Assembly: GCA_945883565.1 (NCBI GenBank)
Contig: CAMCXO010000009.1
Span: 1 to 64,000 of the forward strand
DNA length: 64,000 bases
Origin: Chryseobacterium gleum
GTDB lineage: Bacteria; Bacteroidota; Bacteroidia; Flavobacteriales; Schleiferiaceae
Direction of reading: 5' to 3'
A program made the translations under genes and the position numbers. Each line of letters begins with the position of its first letter. Position 1 is the first letter of the stretch. Positions 8,900-17,550 of the stretch are shown one piece after another. The notes under the pieces were generated by a model, which saw nothing but the letters and a program-made list of their open reading frames with translations, did no database searches and had not been told where the DNA came from.

Positions 8900-9910
8900 A
8901 TGCTCGAAAACATATCGCTTAAATCGCGCAACACCTTTGGCATAGACGCCAAGGCAGAAAAATTGTTCATTTTAAAGAACGAGTCAGACTTGCCTGCTTT
9001 AAGAAATGAATTCGGTGAAAAAAGACCCTTTGTTTTAGGCGGAGGAAGCAATATTCTGTTTACCCGCGATGTGCAGGAACCCATATTGGCTATAGAAACT
9101 CAAGGCATTCGAACCATAGACCAAGGTGAAACCGTAGAGGTTTGGTCGCAAGCAGGCGAAAACTGGCACCAATTTGTGCGGTTTTGTGTAGAACGAGATT
9201 GGGGAGGTCTTGAAAACCTTTCTCTTATTCCCGGACAAGTAGGCACTGCCCCCGTTCAAAATATTGGCGCATATGGTGTTGAACTCAAAGATGTTTGCAT
9301 TGGGTTAAGGGCTTTCCATTGGATGAGCGGCAGCTGGCATACTTTTAATGCAGAACAATGTAATTTTGGTTATAGACATAGCATGTTTAAAGCGGAAGCC
9401 AAAGACCAATACATTATAACCGAAGTTGGTTTTCGCTTACAAAAACACCATCATCAGTTGCATACAGAATACGGAGATATTGAGCAGGAGCTTGAAAAAC
9501 TCGGAAAAACGAATTTCGGCATACAAGACATTTCGGAGGCTGTTATAAGCATTAGGCAAGGCAAATTGCCAGACCCCGAAGTATTGGGCAATGCAGGCAG
9601 TTTCTTCAAAAATCCTTTGGTTGATTTAGACCATGCCCAAACCCTGCAAAAGTTGTATTTCAATTTGCGCACGTTTCCACAAATTGACAATCCGGAAAAG
9701 GTAAAGCTCCCGGCAGCTTGGTTAATAGAACAAGCCGGATGGAAAGGCTACCGACGCGGTAATTGTGGGGTTCACGTAAAACAGGCTTTGGTTTTGGTTA
9801 ATTATGGAAATGCCAAAGGCGCCGACATGTTAAAACTGGCAAAAGACATTCAGTACGATGTTTTCCAGAAGTTTGGCGTTCAACTTGAAATGGAGGTTAA
9901 TGTTTATTAA
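8900..9910 (+). CDS. murB: UDP-N-acetylmuramate dehydrogenase
   Basis: A 336-residue flavoenzyme that reduces UDP-GlcNAc-enolpyruvate to UDP-MurNAc with NADPH in peptidoglycan precursor synthesis. The FAD-binding core has GGGSNILF (about 48-55) and LIPGQVGTAPVQNIGAYG (about 112-129). FGYRHSMFK (about 157-165) and the active-site segment GNAGSFFKNP (about 230-239) carry the catalytic serine. LPAAWLIEQAGWKGYRRG near 273-290 is the usual C-terminal block. Length and the tyrosine-containing loop fit type I MurB. Confidence 0.95.
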   Translation: MLENISLKSRNTFGIDAKAEKLFILKNESDLPALRNEFGEKRPFVLGGGSNILFTRDVQEPILAIETQGIRTIDQGETVEVWSQAGENWHQFVRFCVERDWGGLENLSLIPGQVGTAPVQNIGAYGVELKDVCIGLRAFHWMSGSWHTFNAEQCNFGYRHSMFKAEAKDQYIITEVGFRLQKHHHQLHTEYGDIEQELEKLGKTNFGIQDISEAVISIRQGKLPDPEVLGNAGSFFKNPLVDLDHAQTLQKLYFNLRTFPQIDNPEKVKLPAAWLIEQAGWKGYRRGNCGVHVKQALVLVNYGNAKGADMLKLAKDIQYDVFQKFGVQLEMEVNVY

Positions 9911-10036
9911 CAGCATTCCCTGACATCTGTTTTGCAGTTTTAAATCAAAGGTTGAACACATAGTATACAGTATTCGTCAACTCAGGAATGGGCAAGGAGG
10001 TAAGATTTGGCGTACACTTGTCAATATCATTGAGCC

Positions 10037-10732
10037 ATGTCTAGTTCAAGCATCCCTATCCGAATGTTGGCAGAAGCCGACAGACCCAGAGAAAAACTCA
10101 TGTTGAAAGGACGTTCGGCGCTTAGCGATGCCGAGCTTATTGCCATTTTATTGCAAACCGGCACGCGTAACCGGTCGGCATTGGACATTGCCCACGACAT
10201 TTTGCGGGCGTGCGATGATGATTTAACAGCCTTGGGGCGTTTAGATTTGAATGCACTGGAGAAGTTTGACGGAATTGGATCGGCAAAAGCCGTAACCCTT
10301 ATCAGTGCCCTTGAATTGGGTTTGCGTAGGGCCCATTGGGAAGGCCGAAACAAAAAAAAGGTTCAAGGCAGCAAAGAAGCTTTTGATGCTTTATATCCCG
10401 ATTTCGCCGACTTAGATCATGAGCAATTTTGGGTTCTTTATTTAGGCAATTCGGGCCGCATTTTAGGAAAGAAGTGCATTTCTAAAGGAGGCATTACGGG
10501 CACTGTGGCCGATGTGCGTATAATTATGAGGTATGCCCTCGAATTTCGAGCCACCGGCATTATCCTCGCTCATAATCACCCTTCGGGCACCTTAAAAGCA
10601 TCGGAAGCTGACATTCGTTTAACCAAGCGCATACGTGAATCGTCTAAAATTATGGATGTTAATCTGCTCGACCACTTGGTAATTGGCGACAGGGCTTACC
10701 TTAGTTTTGCCGACGATGGTTTGTTGGAATAG
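10037..10732 (+). CDS. radC: RadC family JAB/MPN domain protein
   Basis: A 231-residue protein. The N-terminal helix-hairpin-helix region includes GIGSAKAVTLISALELG (about 76-92). The C-terminal JAMM/MPN domain has the zinc-site signature HNHPSG followed by a spaced aspartate (HNHPSGTLKASEAD, about 176-189). It is annotated historically as a DNA repair protein, but later genetics in E. coli did not support a direct repair role, so the function is open. It ends 15 bases before the epimerase gene and may lead that operon. Confidence 0.92.
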   Translation: MSSSSIPIRMLAEADRPREKLMLKGRSALSDAELIAILLQTGTRNRSALDIAHDILRACDDDLTALGRLDLNALEKFDGIGSAKAVTLISALELGLRRAHWEGRNKKKVQGSKEAFDALYPDFADLDHEQFWVLYLGNSGRILGKKCISKGGITGTVADVRIIMRYALEFRATGIILAHNHPSGTLKASEADIRLTKRIRESSKIMDVNLLDHLVIGDRAYLSFADDGLLE

Positions 10733-10747
10733 AGTGCAATAAAAGGC

Positions 10748-11836
10748 ATGTTAAAAATCGCTCAATTGGTAGGCGCAAGGCCTCAGTTTATAAAATGTGC
10801 ACCGGTTCAAAAAGAACTCGACCGTTTGGGCGTAGGACATTTCCTCATTCACAGCGGACAACATTATGATGAGGCCATGTCGGAGGCCTTTTTTAAAGAA
10901 TTAAACATAGCCCCACCCAAGCACCAACTTAACTGGCCACTTCAATCAACGGAAGCCATTGAAATAGTTTCTCGGGCCATTGCAGATGTGTTGGAGCGCG
11001 AAAAACCTAATGTTTTAATAGTGTATGGTGACACCAATACCACGCTGGCAGGGGCTTTAGCGGCTGAAAAAACAGGGACACCTCTGGCACATATAGAAGC
11101 TGGTTTGCGCTCTTTTAATCGGGCCATGCCCGAAGAATACAACCGCGTAAAAACGGATGCCTTAAGCAAATGGCTTTTCTGTCCCAATGAAGAATCGGTA
11201 GAAAACCTCTCAAAAGAAGGCATTTTCACTACCCATGGCCGATGGGTAGAATGCACGGGCGATGTAATGCTCGACAACCTTTTACATTTGCTAAATAACC
11301 GGACAACGTCCCATTTAGGCCAGTGGCAGAATACACCTTTTGCTTTGCTGACCTTGCATCGCAACTTCAATGTAGATCATACAGTGCGTTTAAAAAGCTT
11401 GATTAATAATGTTCTGAAATTGGCCGAATTACAGAACACCTCGGTTTTATGGATTTTGCATCCTCGAGTTCAAAAATCACTGCAAACAGATAGTGAGTTG
11501 ATTCAAATTAGCCGGCATCCTTTGCTGCATTTAGAAGAGCCTATGTCATACACCTCTACCATACACCACACAATAAAGGCAGAATGGGTGATGACTGACA
11601 GCGGTGGCTTGCAAAAAGAAGCAGGCTATTTAGGTAAACGCGTGTTGATTTTACGGGCCGAAACCGAATGGATGGAATGGGTTGACAGGAGCCAGGCATT
11701 TTTGGTTGATGACGATTTAAACAAGATGGTATTGGCTTTGTCGGTCCCAATTACCGAGAAAAAAGACTTGAATGCTTCCTTTAAAAGCGCTTCGGCAAGC
11801 ATTGTAAAAACCTTAATAAACACCCTAAAGCCATGA
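10748..11836 (+). CDS. wecB: UDP-N-acetylglucosamine 2-epimerase (non-hydrolysing type)
   Basis: A 362-residue GT-B fold enzyme that converts UDP-GlcNAc to UDP-ManNAc, a precursor for surface polysaccharides. Motifs: GARPQFIKCAPV (about 8-19), HSGQHYDEAMS (about 35-45), VYGDTNTTLAGALAA (about 91-105), HIEAGLRSFNRAMPEEYNR (about 112-130), and HRNFNVD near 202 where the family has HRxEN. The last difference (Phe in place of Glu) is a deviation worth noting. It is the first of seven plus-strand genes that overlap end to start, and its TGA overlaps the next ATG by 4 nt. Confidence 0.85.
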   Translation: MLKIAQLVGARPQFIKCAPVQKELDRLGVGHFLIHSGQHYDEAMSEAFFKELNIAPPKHQLNWPLQSTEAIEIVSRAIADVLEREKPNVLIVYGDTNTTLAGALAAEKTGTPLAHIEAGLRSFNRAMPEEYNRVKTDALSKWLFCPNEESVENLSKEGIFTTHGRWVECTGDVMLDNLLHLLNNRTTSHLGQWQNTPFALLTLHRNFNVDHTVRLKSLINNVLKLAELQNTSVLWILHPRVQKSLQTDSELIQISRHPLLHLEEPMSYTSTIHHTIKAEWVMTDSGGLQKEAGYLGKRVLILRAETEWMEWVDRSQAFLVDDDLNKMVLALSVPITEKKDLNASFKSASASIVKTLINTLKP

Positions 11837-12996
11837 TGGCGTCAGCTTGGCGCTACTCGCAGAATTTTGGCCATTTGGCTTTCCATTCCACCGGACGAAA
11901 ACTGCTGTGGTGGCAGCTTTCGAAAAAGATAGAACCGACTTATTCGACTACTGATCTGGCGGCAAAAGCAGCCATGACCTGGCTTTTTCGCGCTCAGGAT
12001 GTTCAAAACGATTCTGGATTTGGAACCTTTTACCTGAAAAAGGGGTGGACTTCTTCCTACCCCGAAACATCAGGTTATATTATTCCCATTTTGCTTCTTG
12101 CTGCCCGGGTTTATCAATGGCCTGAAGCCAGAAATAGAGCGCTCGATTGTGCCAATTGGCTGTTAAGCATTCAGCACCCAAATGGGGGTTGGGCCGGTGG
12201 TTATGTTCATCAAAATCGTCCACCTATAGTTTTTAATACCGCACAGGTAATTCGCGGATTATTGGCGGCCTACCAGGAAACTAAACATATTAAGTATTTA
12301 GATGCTGCCACCCGAGCCGGGCAATGGTTGTGTACTATTCAAAATGCTTTGGGTTATTGGCAAAATCATGTTTACCTCAACCAAATTCGGGTGTATGATA
12401 CGTATGTGGCTGCTCCTCTGGCCGCTCTATATCTAGTTACACAAAATGAGGTCTTTAAACAAGCAGTTGAACGTCAATGTGATTGGGCCATTCAACAAAA
12501 ACAAATGCCCAACGCTTGGTTTCGAGATGCCGACAATACTGTAAAGAACAACCACAAACCCATTACCCATACACTGGCTTATACCCTAGATGGTTTAATA
12601 GAATGCGGTCTTTTATTTAATCGAAACGATTGGGTAGAAGCGGGAGCCCAAACAGCTAAAAAATTGGCCGAACTGGCTCTGAGTCATCAAGGTTTAATGG
12701 GGCGTTACAACAGCAAATGGGAAGGCAGCGAGGCTTTTCTACAAACCGGTGCTGCCCAATTATGCATCGCATGGCAAAGGCTCGAAAACCCTAATCAACC
12801 AATATGGCTGGAAGCACGTTTAAAAGTGATGGGTCAATTAAGAGCCAATCAGATACCTTCTTGGGCCGGACGAAACTTGGCAGGTGGATTGTTTGGATCT
12901 TCGCCTTTTTGGGGAAGGTACGAAGCTTTCGGAATTCCAAATTGGGGGGTTAAATATTATTTAGAAGCTTTGCTATGGCCATACGCGACCAAATAA
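11833..12996 (+). CDS. Alpha/alpha-toroid protein of a glycan cluster, function unknown
   Basis: A 387-residue soluble protein without a visible signal peptide. It has repeated helix pairs with GGWAGGY- and tryptophan-rich turns: NWLLSIQHPNGGWAGGY (about 112-128), QWLCTIQNALGYW (about 165-177), and similar blocks later. This pattern fits the (alpha/alpha)6 barrel shared by terpenoid-cyclase-like and six-hairpin glycosidase-like folds. Similar proteins sit in polysaccharide loci with epimerases and deacetylases. It could be a glycan-processing enzyme, but no catalytic motif is clear and I assign no reaction. It overlaps wecB by 4 nt and the next gene by 22 nt. Confidence 0.7.
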   Translation: MMASAWRYSQNFGHLAFHSTGRKLLWWQLSKKIEPTYSTTDLAAKAAMTWLFRAQDVQNDSGFGTFYLKKGWTSSYPETSGYIIPILLLAARVYQWPEARNRALDCANWLLSIQHPNGGWAGGYVHQNRPPIVFNTAQVIRGLLAAYQETKHIKYLDAATRAGQWLCTIQNALGYWQNHVYLNQIRVYDTYVAAPLAALYLVTQNEVFKQAVERQCDWAIQQKQMPNAWFRDADNTVKNNHKPITHTLAYTLDGLIECGLLFNRNDWVEAGAQTAKKLAELALSHQGLMGRYNSKWEGSEAFLQTGAAQLCIAWQRLENPNQPIWLEARLKVMGQLRANQIPSWAGRNLAGGLFGSSPFWGRYEAFGIPNWGVKYYLEALLWPYATK

Positions 12997-13871
12997 GGGC
13001 TCTAATTCCGGGTTTTTTACTAAAGGGCTTTAGGTTCTACAAAAAGCAAAAGCGTAACCGTGAATTGCATGCCATGGCTACTGCAGGAAAATCTTTGCAA
13101 AAGAGTGATTTGGTTATTCAGCTTAAGGACATGGGCATTTGCCCCAATGACGCCTTAATGGTTCACTGTAGAATGAGCAGTATAGGCCATTTGGCTCAAG
13201 GAGCACAAACATTGTTAGAAGCCCTTCAGGAAGCGGTGGGCCCCAGTGGTCATCTTCTGATGCCCTCATCTCCTGTTGCGGAATTGCAATATCAATACGC
13301 CTTAAAACAACCGTTGTTTGATGTACGCCAAACACCGTCGGCCATGGGGGCATTGAGCGAACTTTTCAGACAACAACCTAATACCTTAAGAAGTTGGCAC
13401 CCGACTGAGCCGGTTTGCGCGTCGGGCCCTCTTGCAAACTGGTTAATAACCGGCCACTTTAAAGCCCTTACCCCTTACAATGCCCAATCTCCTTACGCCA
13501 GATTGTATGAGCTGGATGGAAAAATTTTATACATTGGGTTAACTCTAATAAATGCGGGCACCCATTTACATACTTTAGAAGATGCTGTAGATTTCCCATA
13601 TCCGGTTTACCATTCAGAAATTTTCACTTTTAAAATAAAAGATCCACATGGCCATGTTCATGAAGTAAAAACCAGAGTGCACAACCCCGAATGGAGCGTG
13701 AAAAGAAGATGTGATGAATTAATACCTGGCTACGAACAAGGAGGAGTACTTAAACGCATCCAACTTGGCCAAGCCAATTGTTTACTTTTACAGGCCAAGC
13801 CATTTTTTGAAAAAATGCAAAGTGATTTCGAAAAATCGGGCATCACCATGTACCATCCATATGGAATCTGA
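12975..13871 (+). CDS. AAC(3)-family N-acetyltransferase
   Basis: A 298-residue acyltransferase related to aminoglycoside 3-N-acetyltransferases. The family blocks are visible: VHCRMSSIG (about 56-64, HSSxxxxG-like), GGxTPSAMGALSEL-like FDVRQTPSAMGALSELF (about 115-131), RSWHPTEPVCASGPLA (about 139-154) with the active-site histidine, and THLHTLED (about 196-203). In glycan clusters members of this family acetylate amino sugars, which fits the neighbours better than drug resistance. It overlaps the toroid gene by 22 nt and the SDR gene by 11 nt. Confidence 0.8.
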   Translation: MAIRDQIRALIPGFLLKGFRFYKKQKRNRELHAMATAGKSLQKSDLVIQLKDMGICPNDALMVHCRMSSIGHLAQGAQTLLEALQEAVGPSGHLLMPSSPVAELQYQYALKQPLFDVRQTPSAMGALSELFRQQPNTLRSWHPTEPVCASGPLANWLITGHFKALTPYNAQSPYARLYELDGKILYIGLTLINAGTHLHTLEDAVDFPYPVYHSEIFTFKIKDPHGHVHEVKTRVHNPEWSVKRRCDELIPGYEQGGVLKRIQLGQANCLLLQAKPFFEKMQSDFEKSGITMYHPYGI

Positions 13872-14619
13872 AAAATCAAACGCCGGACATAGAACTATGC
13901 TTATTACAGGGGCCTCAGGGGGCTTGGGGCGGGCTTTGGTTAGGCATTTTGCAGATAAAAATATGCAATTGGTTTTACACTACCACCAAAGCAAAGTGGC
14001 GCTTGAAGACCTTGTGAACCAATTGAAATGGTTTATGGAGCCCATATTGGTTCAGGCCGATTTGCGCTCTGAAGAAGCCATAGTAAATATGTGCGGTAGG
14101 GCCCAAAAAGAAACAGGACACGTTGACATTTTAATTAACAATGCAGGAATAAGTGGATCGGGCTTAACCTGGAAAGAAACACTAGATAATTGGAATCACA
14201 TTATTCAAATCAACTTAAGTGCGCCTTTTTTGGTAATGAAACATTTAATACCGGGTATGCGTTACAGAAACTGGGGCCGAATTGTAAATGTTACATCTAT
14301 AGTGGCTCAAATAGGAGTAGCCGGGGCTTCGGCTTATGCAGCTTCTAAAAGTGGACTTTTTGGACTTACCGCTTCGGCAGCTAAAGAGCTCTCGACAAAA
14401 GGCATTACCGTTAACAGCATTGCTTTGGGCTATATGGACGAGGGTATGATTCATACTTTAAATCCTACGGCGATTGATGAGCTTAAGCAGAGAATTCCCC
14501 TTCGGACTCTTGGTAAACCAAACCAATACGCTGCTTTAGTCGACTATCTCATTTCAGAAGAAGCTGCCTATATGACCGGGCAAACCCTTAACCTGAACGG
14601 CGGTTTGTATGCCCACTAA
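13861..14619 (+). CDS. Short-chain dehydrogenase/reductase, FabG-like
   Basis: A 252-residue NAD(P)-dependent oxidoreductase. TGASGGLGRAL near residues 16-26 is the cofactor-binding TGxxxGxG motif, NNAG near 89-92 the structural motif, and Ser...YAASK (about 149-163, with AYAASKSGL) the catalytic Ser-Tyr-Lys set. The start at ATG 13861 overlaps the previous stop by 11 nt; an upstream open frame would run far into the previous gene and is not needed. It probably reduces or oxidises a sugar or acyl intermediate of the glycan operon. FabG activity cannot be excluded. Confidence 0.85.
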   Translation: MESEKSNAGHRTMLITGASGGLGRALVRHFADKNMQLVLHYHQSKVALEDLVNQLKWFMEPILVQADLRSEEAIVNMCGRAQKETGHVDILINNAGISGSGLTWKETLDNWNHIIQINLSAPFLVMKHLIPGMRYRNWGRIVNVTSIVAQIGVAGASAYAASKSGLFGLTASAAKELSTKGITVNSIALGYMDEGMIHTLNPTAIDELKQRIPLRTLGKPNQYAALVDYLISEEAAYMTGQTLNLNGGLYAH

Positions 14620-15928
14620 AATTGCCGTTGTTGTAGAAAAACCCAGCAATCGTTTACAATATGTTCTGGATTTTGTGCTGAAAAATGTCTGTGGCTTAGA
14701 ATGGAAATGGTACGTCCAAAGCGGCTCTGAAATTCCCGATCCAAGTGAACCAATTTTGATTTATGGCCAATTTTCGGACACAGATTTTTCCATCCCTTCG
14801 GCCGGTTTGCTTTATAAAACTGGTGTAAAAGACCTTGATTTGTGGCCCGGTAAATGGGGGGATTTGCCTTGCTTGTTTTGTTCCGACAGCCCGCATTATC
14901 ACCTAAACTTCGACTTGTTCTCGGCTGTGTTTTATTGCATTAGCCGTTATGAAGAGTACTTGCCCTTCGAAGCTGACGAACATGGCCGTTTTCCACATAC
15001 CCAATCAGTGGCCTTTAAGCTTGATTTTTTAAAACGCCCATTGGTTAACGAATGGATTTATGCCTGGTTGAAGTCGTTTTCACAATTTTATGGCCATCGA
15101 ATTGAAATACCCAAGCCCAAAACAAAGTATTTAATGAGTATTGATGTGGACAACTCATTTGCATTTGAAGGCAAAGGTATTTTTCGCAATGTTTTCGGGC
15201 TATTGAACGATGTAAGAGCACTTAGATTTGAGGCAGTTAATATGAGATTGGCATTTTGGAAACAACGTACGCCTGACCCTTTTAACAACTATGAATTTCA
15301 ATTAAATGCCTGCAAAGAACATGGAGTAGACCTTTTATACTTTTTACTCTTCTCAGAGTTTGATACTTATGACCGCAATTTAACTTACTACAACAACCGC
15401 AACCGACAACTGGCGCGCTATTTAGCCGATGAAGCCCAGCTTGGTGCCCACCCCTCTTATAGATCAAATCAGGAATTCCAAATATTACATTCCGAAATCA
15501 AAGCTTTAAATGAACTTACCCACCTCAAAGTAGAACACAGTCGACAACATTATTTAAAATTGAAGTTTCCCGAGACCTATGAGAATTTAATGAAACTGGA
15601 AGTGGGTCACGATTATAGTATGGGCTATTCACGCGAAACTGGTTGGAGGGCCAGCACATCCTCGTCTTTTAACTTTTATCATTTAGGTCTCGAGAAAACC
15701 ATGCCCCTACAAGTTCACCCCTTTCCTTTTATGGACTCGGTGTATTTCGATCAAAAAAAATGGAGTGCCAAAGAAGCCCACTCAGAAATTTTCTACTTCT
15801 TACAACAAGTTAAAGAATTTGGCGGAAGTTTTATTCCGGTTTTCCATAACCGAACGTTTAGCGAGATGATTCATGAATGGAAAGGATGGAGATCACTGTA
15901 TATCGACCTACTTAAAGCCATGAAATGA
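14609..15928 (+). CDS. DUF7033 / NodB-like polysaccharide deacetylase family protein
   Basis: A 439-residue protein. The N-terminal 150 residues are a DUF7033-like domain (SRYEEYLPFEADEHGRFP at about 113-130 is typical). A divergent NodB-type deacetylase barrel follows: MSIDVDNSF (about 173-181) with the paired aspartates, GAHPSYRSN (about 276-284), EHSRQHYLK (about 309-317), GWRAS (about 347-351) and VHPFPFMD near 369-376. These are the motif 1-5 positions of metal-dependent polysaccharide deacetylases. It would de-N-acetylate a glycan or glycolipid. No signal peptide is visible. It overlaps the SDR gene by 11 nt and the next gene by 4 nt. Confidence 0.75.
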   Translation: MPTKIAVVVEKPSNRLQYVLDFVLKNVCGLEWKWYVQSGSEIPDPSEPILIYGQFSDTDFSIPSAGLLYKTGVKDLDLWPGKWGDLPCLFCSDSPHYHLNFDLFSAVFYCISRYEEYLPFEADEHGRFPHTQSVAFKLDFLKRPLVNEWIYAWLKSFSQFYGHRIEIPKPKTKYLMSIDVDNSFAFEGKGIFRNVFGLLNDVRALRFEAVNMRLAFWKQRTPDPFNNYEFQLNACKEHGVDLLYFLLFSEFDTYDRNLTYYNNRNRQLARYLADEAQLGAHPSYRSNQEFQILHSEIKALNELTHLKVEHSRQHYLKLKFPETYENLMKLEVGHDYSMGYSRETGWRASTSSSFNFYHLGLEKTMPLQVHPFPFMDSVYFDQKKWSAKEAHSEIFYFLQQVKEFGGSFIPVFHNRTFSEMIHEWKGWRSLYIDLLKAMK

Positions 15929-16842
15929 TACGTTTGATAGATAAAAATGAAATAGATGTTTTTAAGTGGGATAATTGTGTAGAATCGGATAGGATAAGCC
16001 TGCCATATGCCTTGCATTGGTATTTGGATTTATGCGCCAACGATTGGGAAGCCTTGGTATATAATGATTATCAAAATGTAATGCCACTACCATTTAATAA
16101 AAAATATGGCATTTCATATATATACAGACCTTATGGGACCCAGCAATTGGGCATTTTTGGAAAAGAAAAATCACCGGAGTTAACCAAATACTTTCTTCAG
16201 CATATCCCTAAAAAATATAAATGGGTAGACTATTTTTTCAATGAAGATACCATAGAGGTTGATTATCCAAACTGTAAATGGGAGCCACAGATTAATCAAA
16301 TATTGGATTTGCGCAACAGCTATCAAAGTATTTATGAAAACTACAGCACCCAAACCATTAAAAACTTAAACAAAGCTAAAAAAGCGAACTTCAGGATATT
16401 CGAAAACGACAGCCCAGATGTTCTAATCCGAATGTTTCAAAACAATAAGGGAAAAGAAATTTCAAGTTTGGATGAATCGAAATACAGTAAAATGAGACAA
16501 ATCATGTATGCCTTTTTACATAAAAGAAAGGGATTTATTTGGACTGTATATGACGATAGAAATACGGCCTGTTCGGGCATTTTTATCATGCAATTTAAAA
16601 ATCGGCTTATACTCATGTTTACAGCTGCAGACGATTATGGCAAACAACATGGAGGGATGAGCTTTCTTCTGAACGAACTTTTTATACAGTTTAGCGAAAA
16701 ACATTGGATTTTTGATTTTGAAGGTTCCAATTTGGAAGGATTGGCTCGCTTTAATTCGGGCTTTGGTGCTGAAAAACGAATCTATTACCGAGTGGTACGA
16801 GATACATTGCCGTGGATAGTTTCTTCAATATTGAATAGATGA
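15925..16842 (+). CDS. FemAB/GNAT-like (BioF2-type) acyltransferase
   Basis: A 305-residue protein with two GNAT-like halves of the FemAB/BioF2 type. The C-terminal half holds FIWTVYDDRNTACSGIF (about 199-215) and FDFEGSNLEGLARFNSGFGAEKRIYY near 269-294 (given in parts: FDFEGSN, ARFNSGFG), a hallmark of these acetyltransferase-like proteins. In Bacteroidota such genes often follow DUF7033 deacetylase genes, as here. It would attach an acyl or aminoacyl group to the glycan product; the donor is unknown. It is more AT-rich than the genes upstream. It overlaps its neighbours by 4 nt on each side. Confidence 0.7.
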   Translation: MIRLIDKNEIDVFKWDNCVESDRISLPYALHWYLDLCANDWEALVYNDYQNVMPLPFNKKYGISYIYRPYGTQQLGIFGKEKSPELTKYFLQHIPKKYKWVDYFFNEDTIEVDYPNCKWEPQINQILDLRNSYQSIYENYSTQTIKNLNKAKKANFRIFENDSPDVLIRMFQNNKGKEISSLDESKYSKMRQIMYAFLHKRKGFIWTVYDDRNTACSGIFIMQFKNRLILMFTAADDYGKQHGGMSFLLNELFIQFSEKHWIFDFEGSNLEGLARFNSGFGAEKRIYYRVVRDTLPWIVSSILNR

Positions 16843-17537
16843 AAAATCGGATAGAACACCTCTTTTTCGACCTAGATCATACGCTTTGGGATTTTGAAAC
16901 CAATTCGAGAATAACCTTACTCGAGCTCTTCACTGAAACAGGTTTAGAGCATAAAGGGTTGGATTTCGAGCTTTTTTACAGCGCTTATAAAGCCATTAAT
17001 GAAGAACTCTGGAGTGAATACAGACAGAAGAAAATTGATAAATCGACTTTAAGGGCCCGAAGATTTGCGGAGGCTTTGTTGAGTGTGAGAGTGAATTCAT
17101 CTGAAATCGCTGAACATTTTGAAACAGAATATGTGGCGCGTTCTCCCCACAAAACCGCTTTAATGCCCAATGTAATGGAAACTCTACATTCTCTAAAGCC
17201 GTATTTTCATATTCACATCATAACCAATGGTTTTAGTGAAGTGCAAGATGTTAAAATAGAGAAGTCGGGACTTAAACCCTACATAACACATCGAATTACT
17301 TCTGATCTAGTTGGCGTTCATAAACCCGACCCTGAGATTTTTAGGCAAGCCCTTTTTTTAACCGGAGCCAAACAACGGAATTCGGTTATGATTGGCGATC
17401 ACCTCGAAGCCGATGTTTTAGGGGCCATGCATGCCGGTTTGGAAGCGGTGTATTTCAATCCTGACTTAAAGCCTCATAATCAAAAAATAAAGTATGAAAT
17501 TGCCAAGATGAGTCAGCTTTTGGATATTTTATTGTGA
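16839..17537 (+). CDS. yjjG: HAD-family phosphatase, YjjG-like
   Basis: A 232-residue haloacid dehalogenase phosphatase. FFDLDHTLWDFETNS (residues 9-23) holds motif I with the nucleophilic Asp and matches the YjjG non-canonical pyrimidine nucleotidase group. ITNGFSEVQ (about 128-136) is motif II, HKPDPEIF (about 163-170) motif III, and GDHLEADVLGA (about 185-195) motif IV. YjjG enzymes remove phosphate from UMP, dUMP and dTMP. In this operon a sugar-phosphate substrate is also possible. It is the last of the overlapping seven-gene string. Confidence 0.8.
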   Translation: MKNRIEHLFFDLDHTLWDFETNSRITLLELFTETGLEHKGLDFELFYSAYKAINEELWSEYRQKKIDKSTLRARRFAEALLSVRVNSSEIAEHFETEYVARSPHKTALMPNVMETLHSLKPYFHIHIITNGFSEVQDVKIEKSGLKPYITHRITSDLVGVHKPDPEIFRQALFLTGAKQRNSVMIGDHLEADVLGAMHAGLEAVYFNPDLKPHNQKIKYEIAKMSQLLDILL

Positions 17538-17550
17538 AGCCAATCCTGAA

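Noticed and set aside
12975-13871. Aminoglycoside resistance gene
   Set aside because: Family membership alone is not enough. It lies in a glycan-type operon with overlapping genes and is more likely a sugar acetyltransferase.
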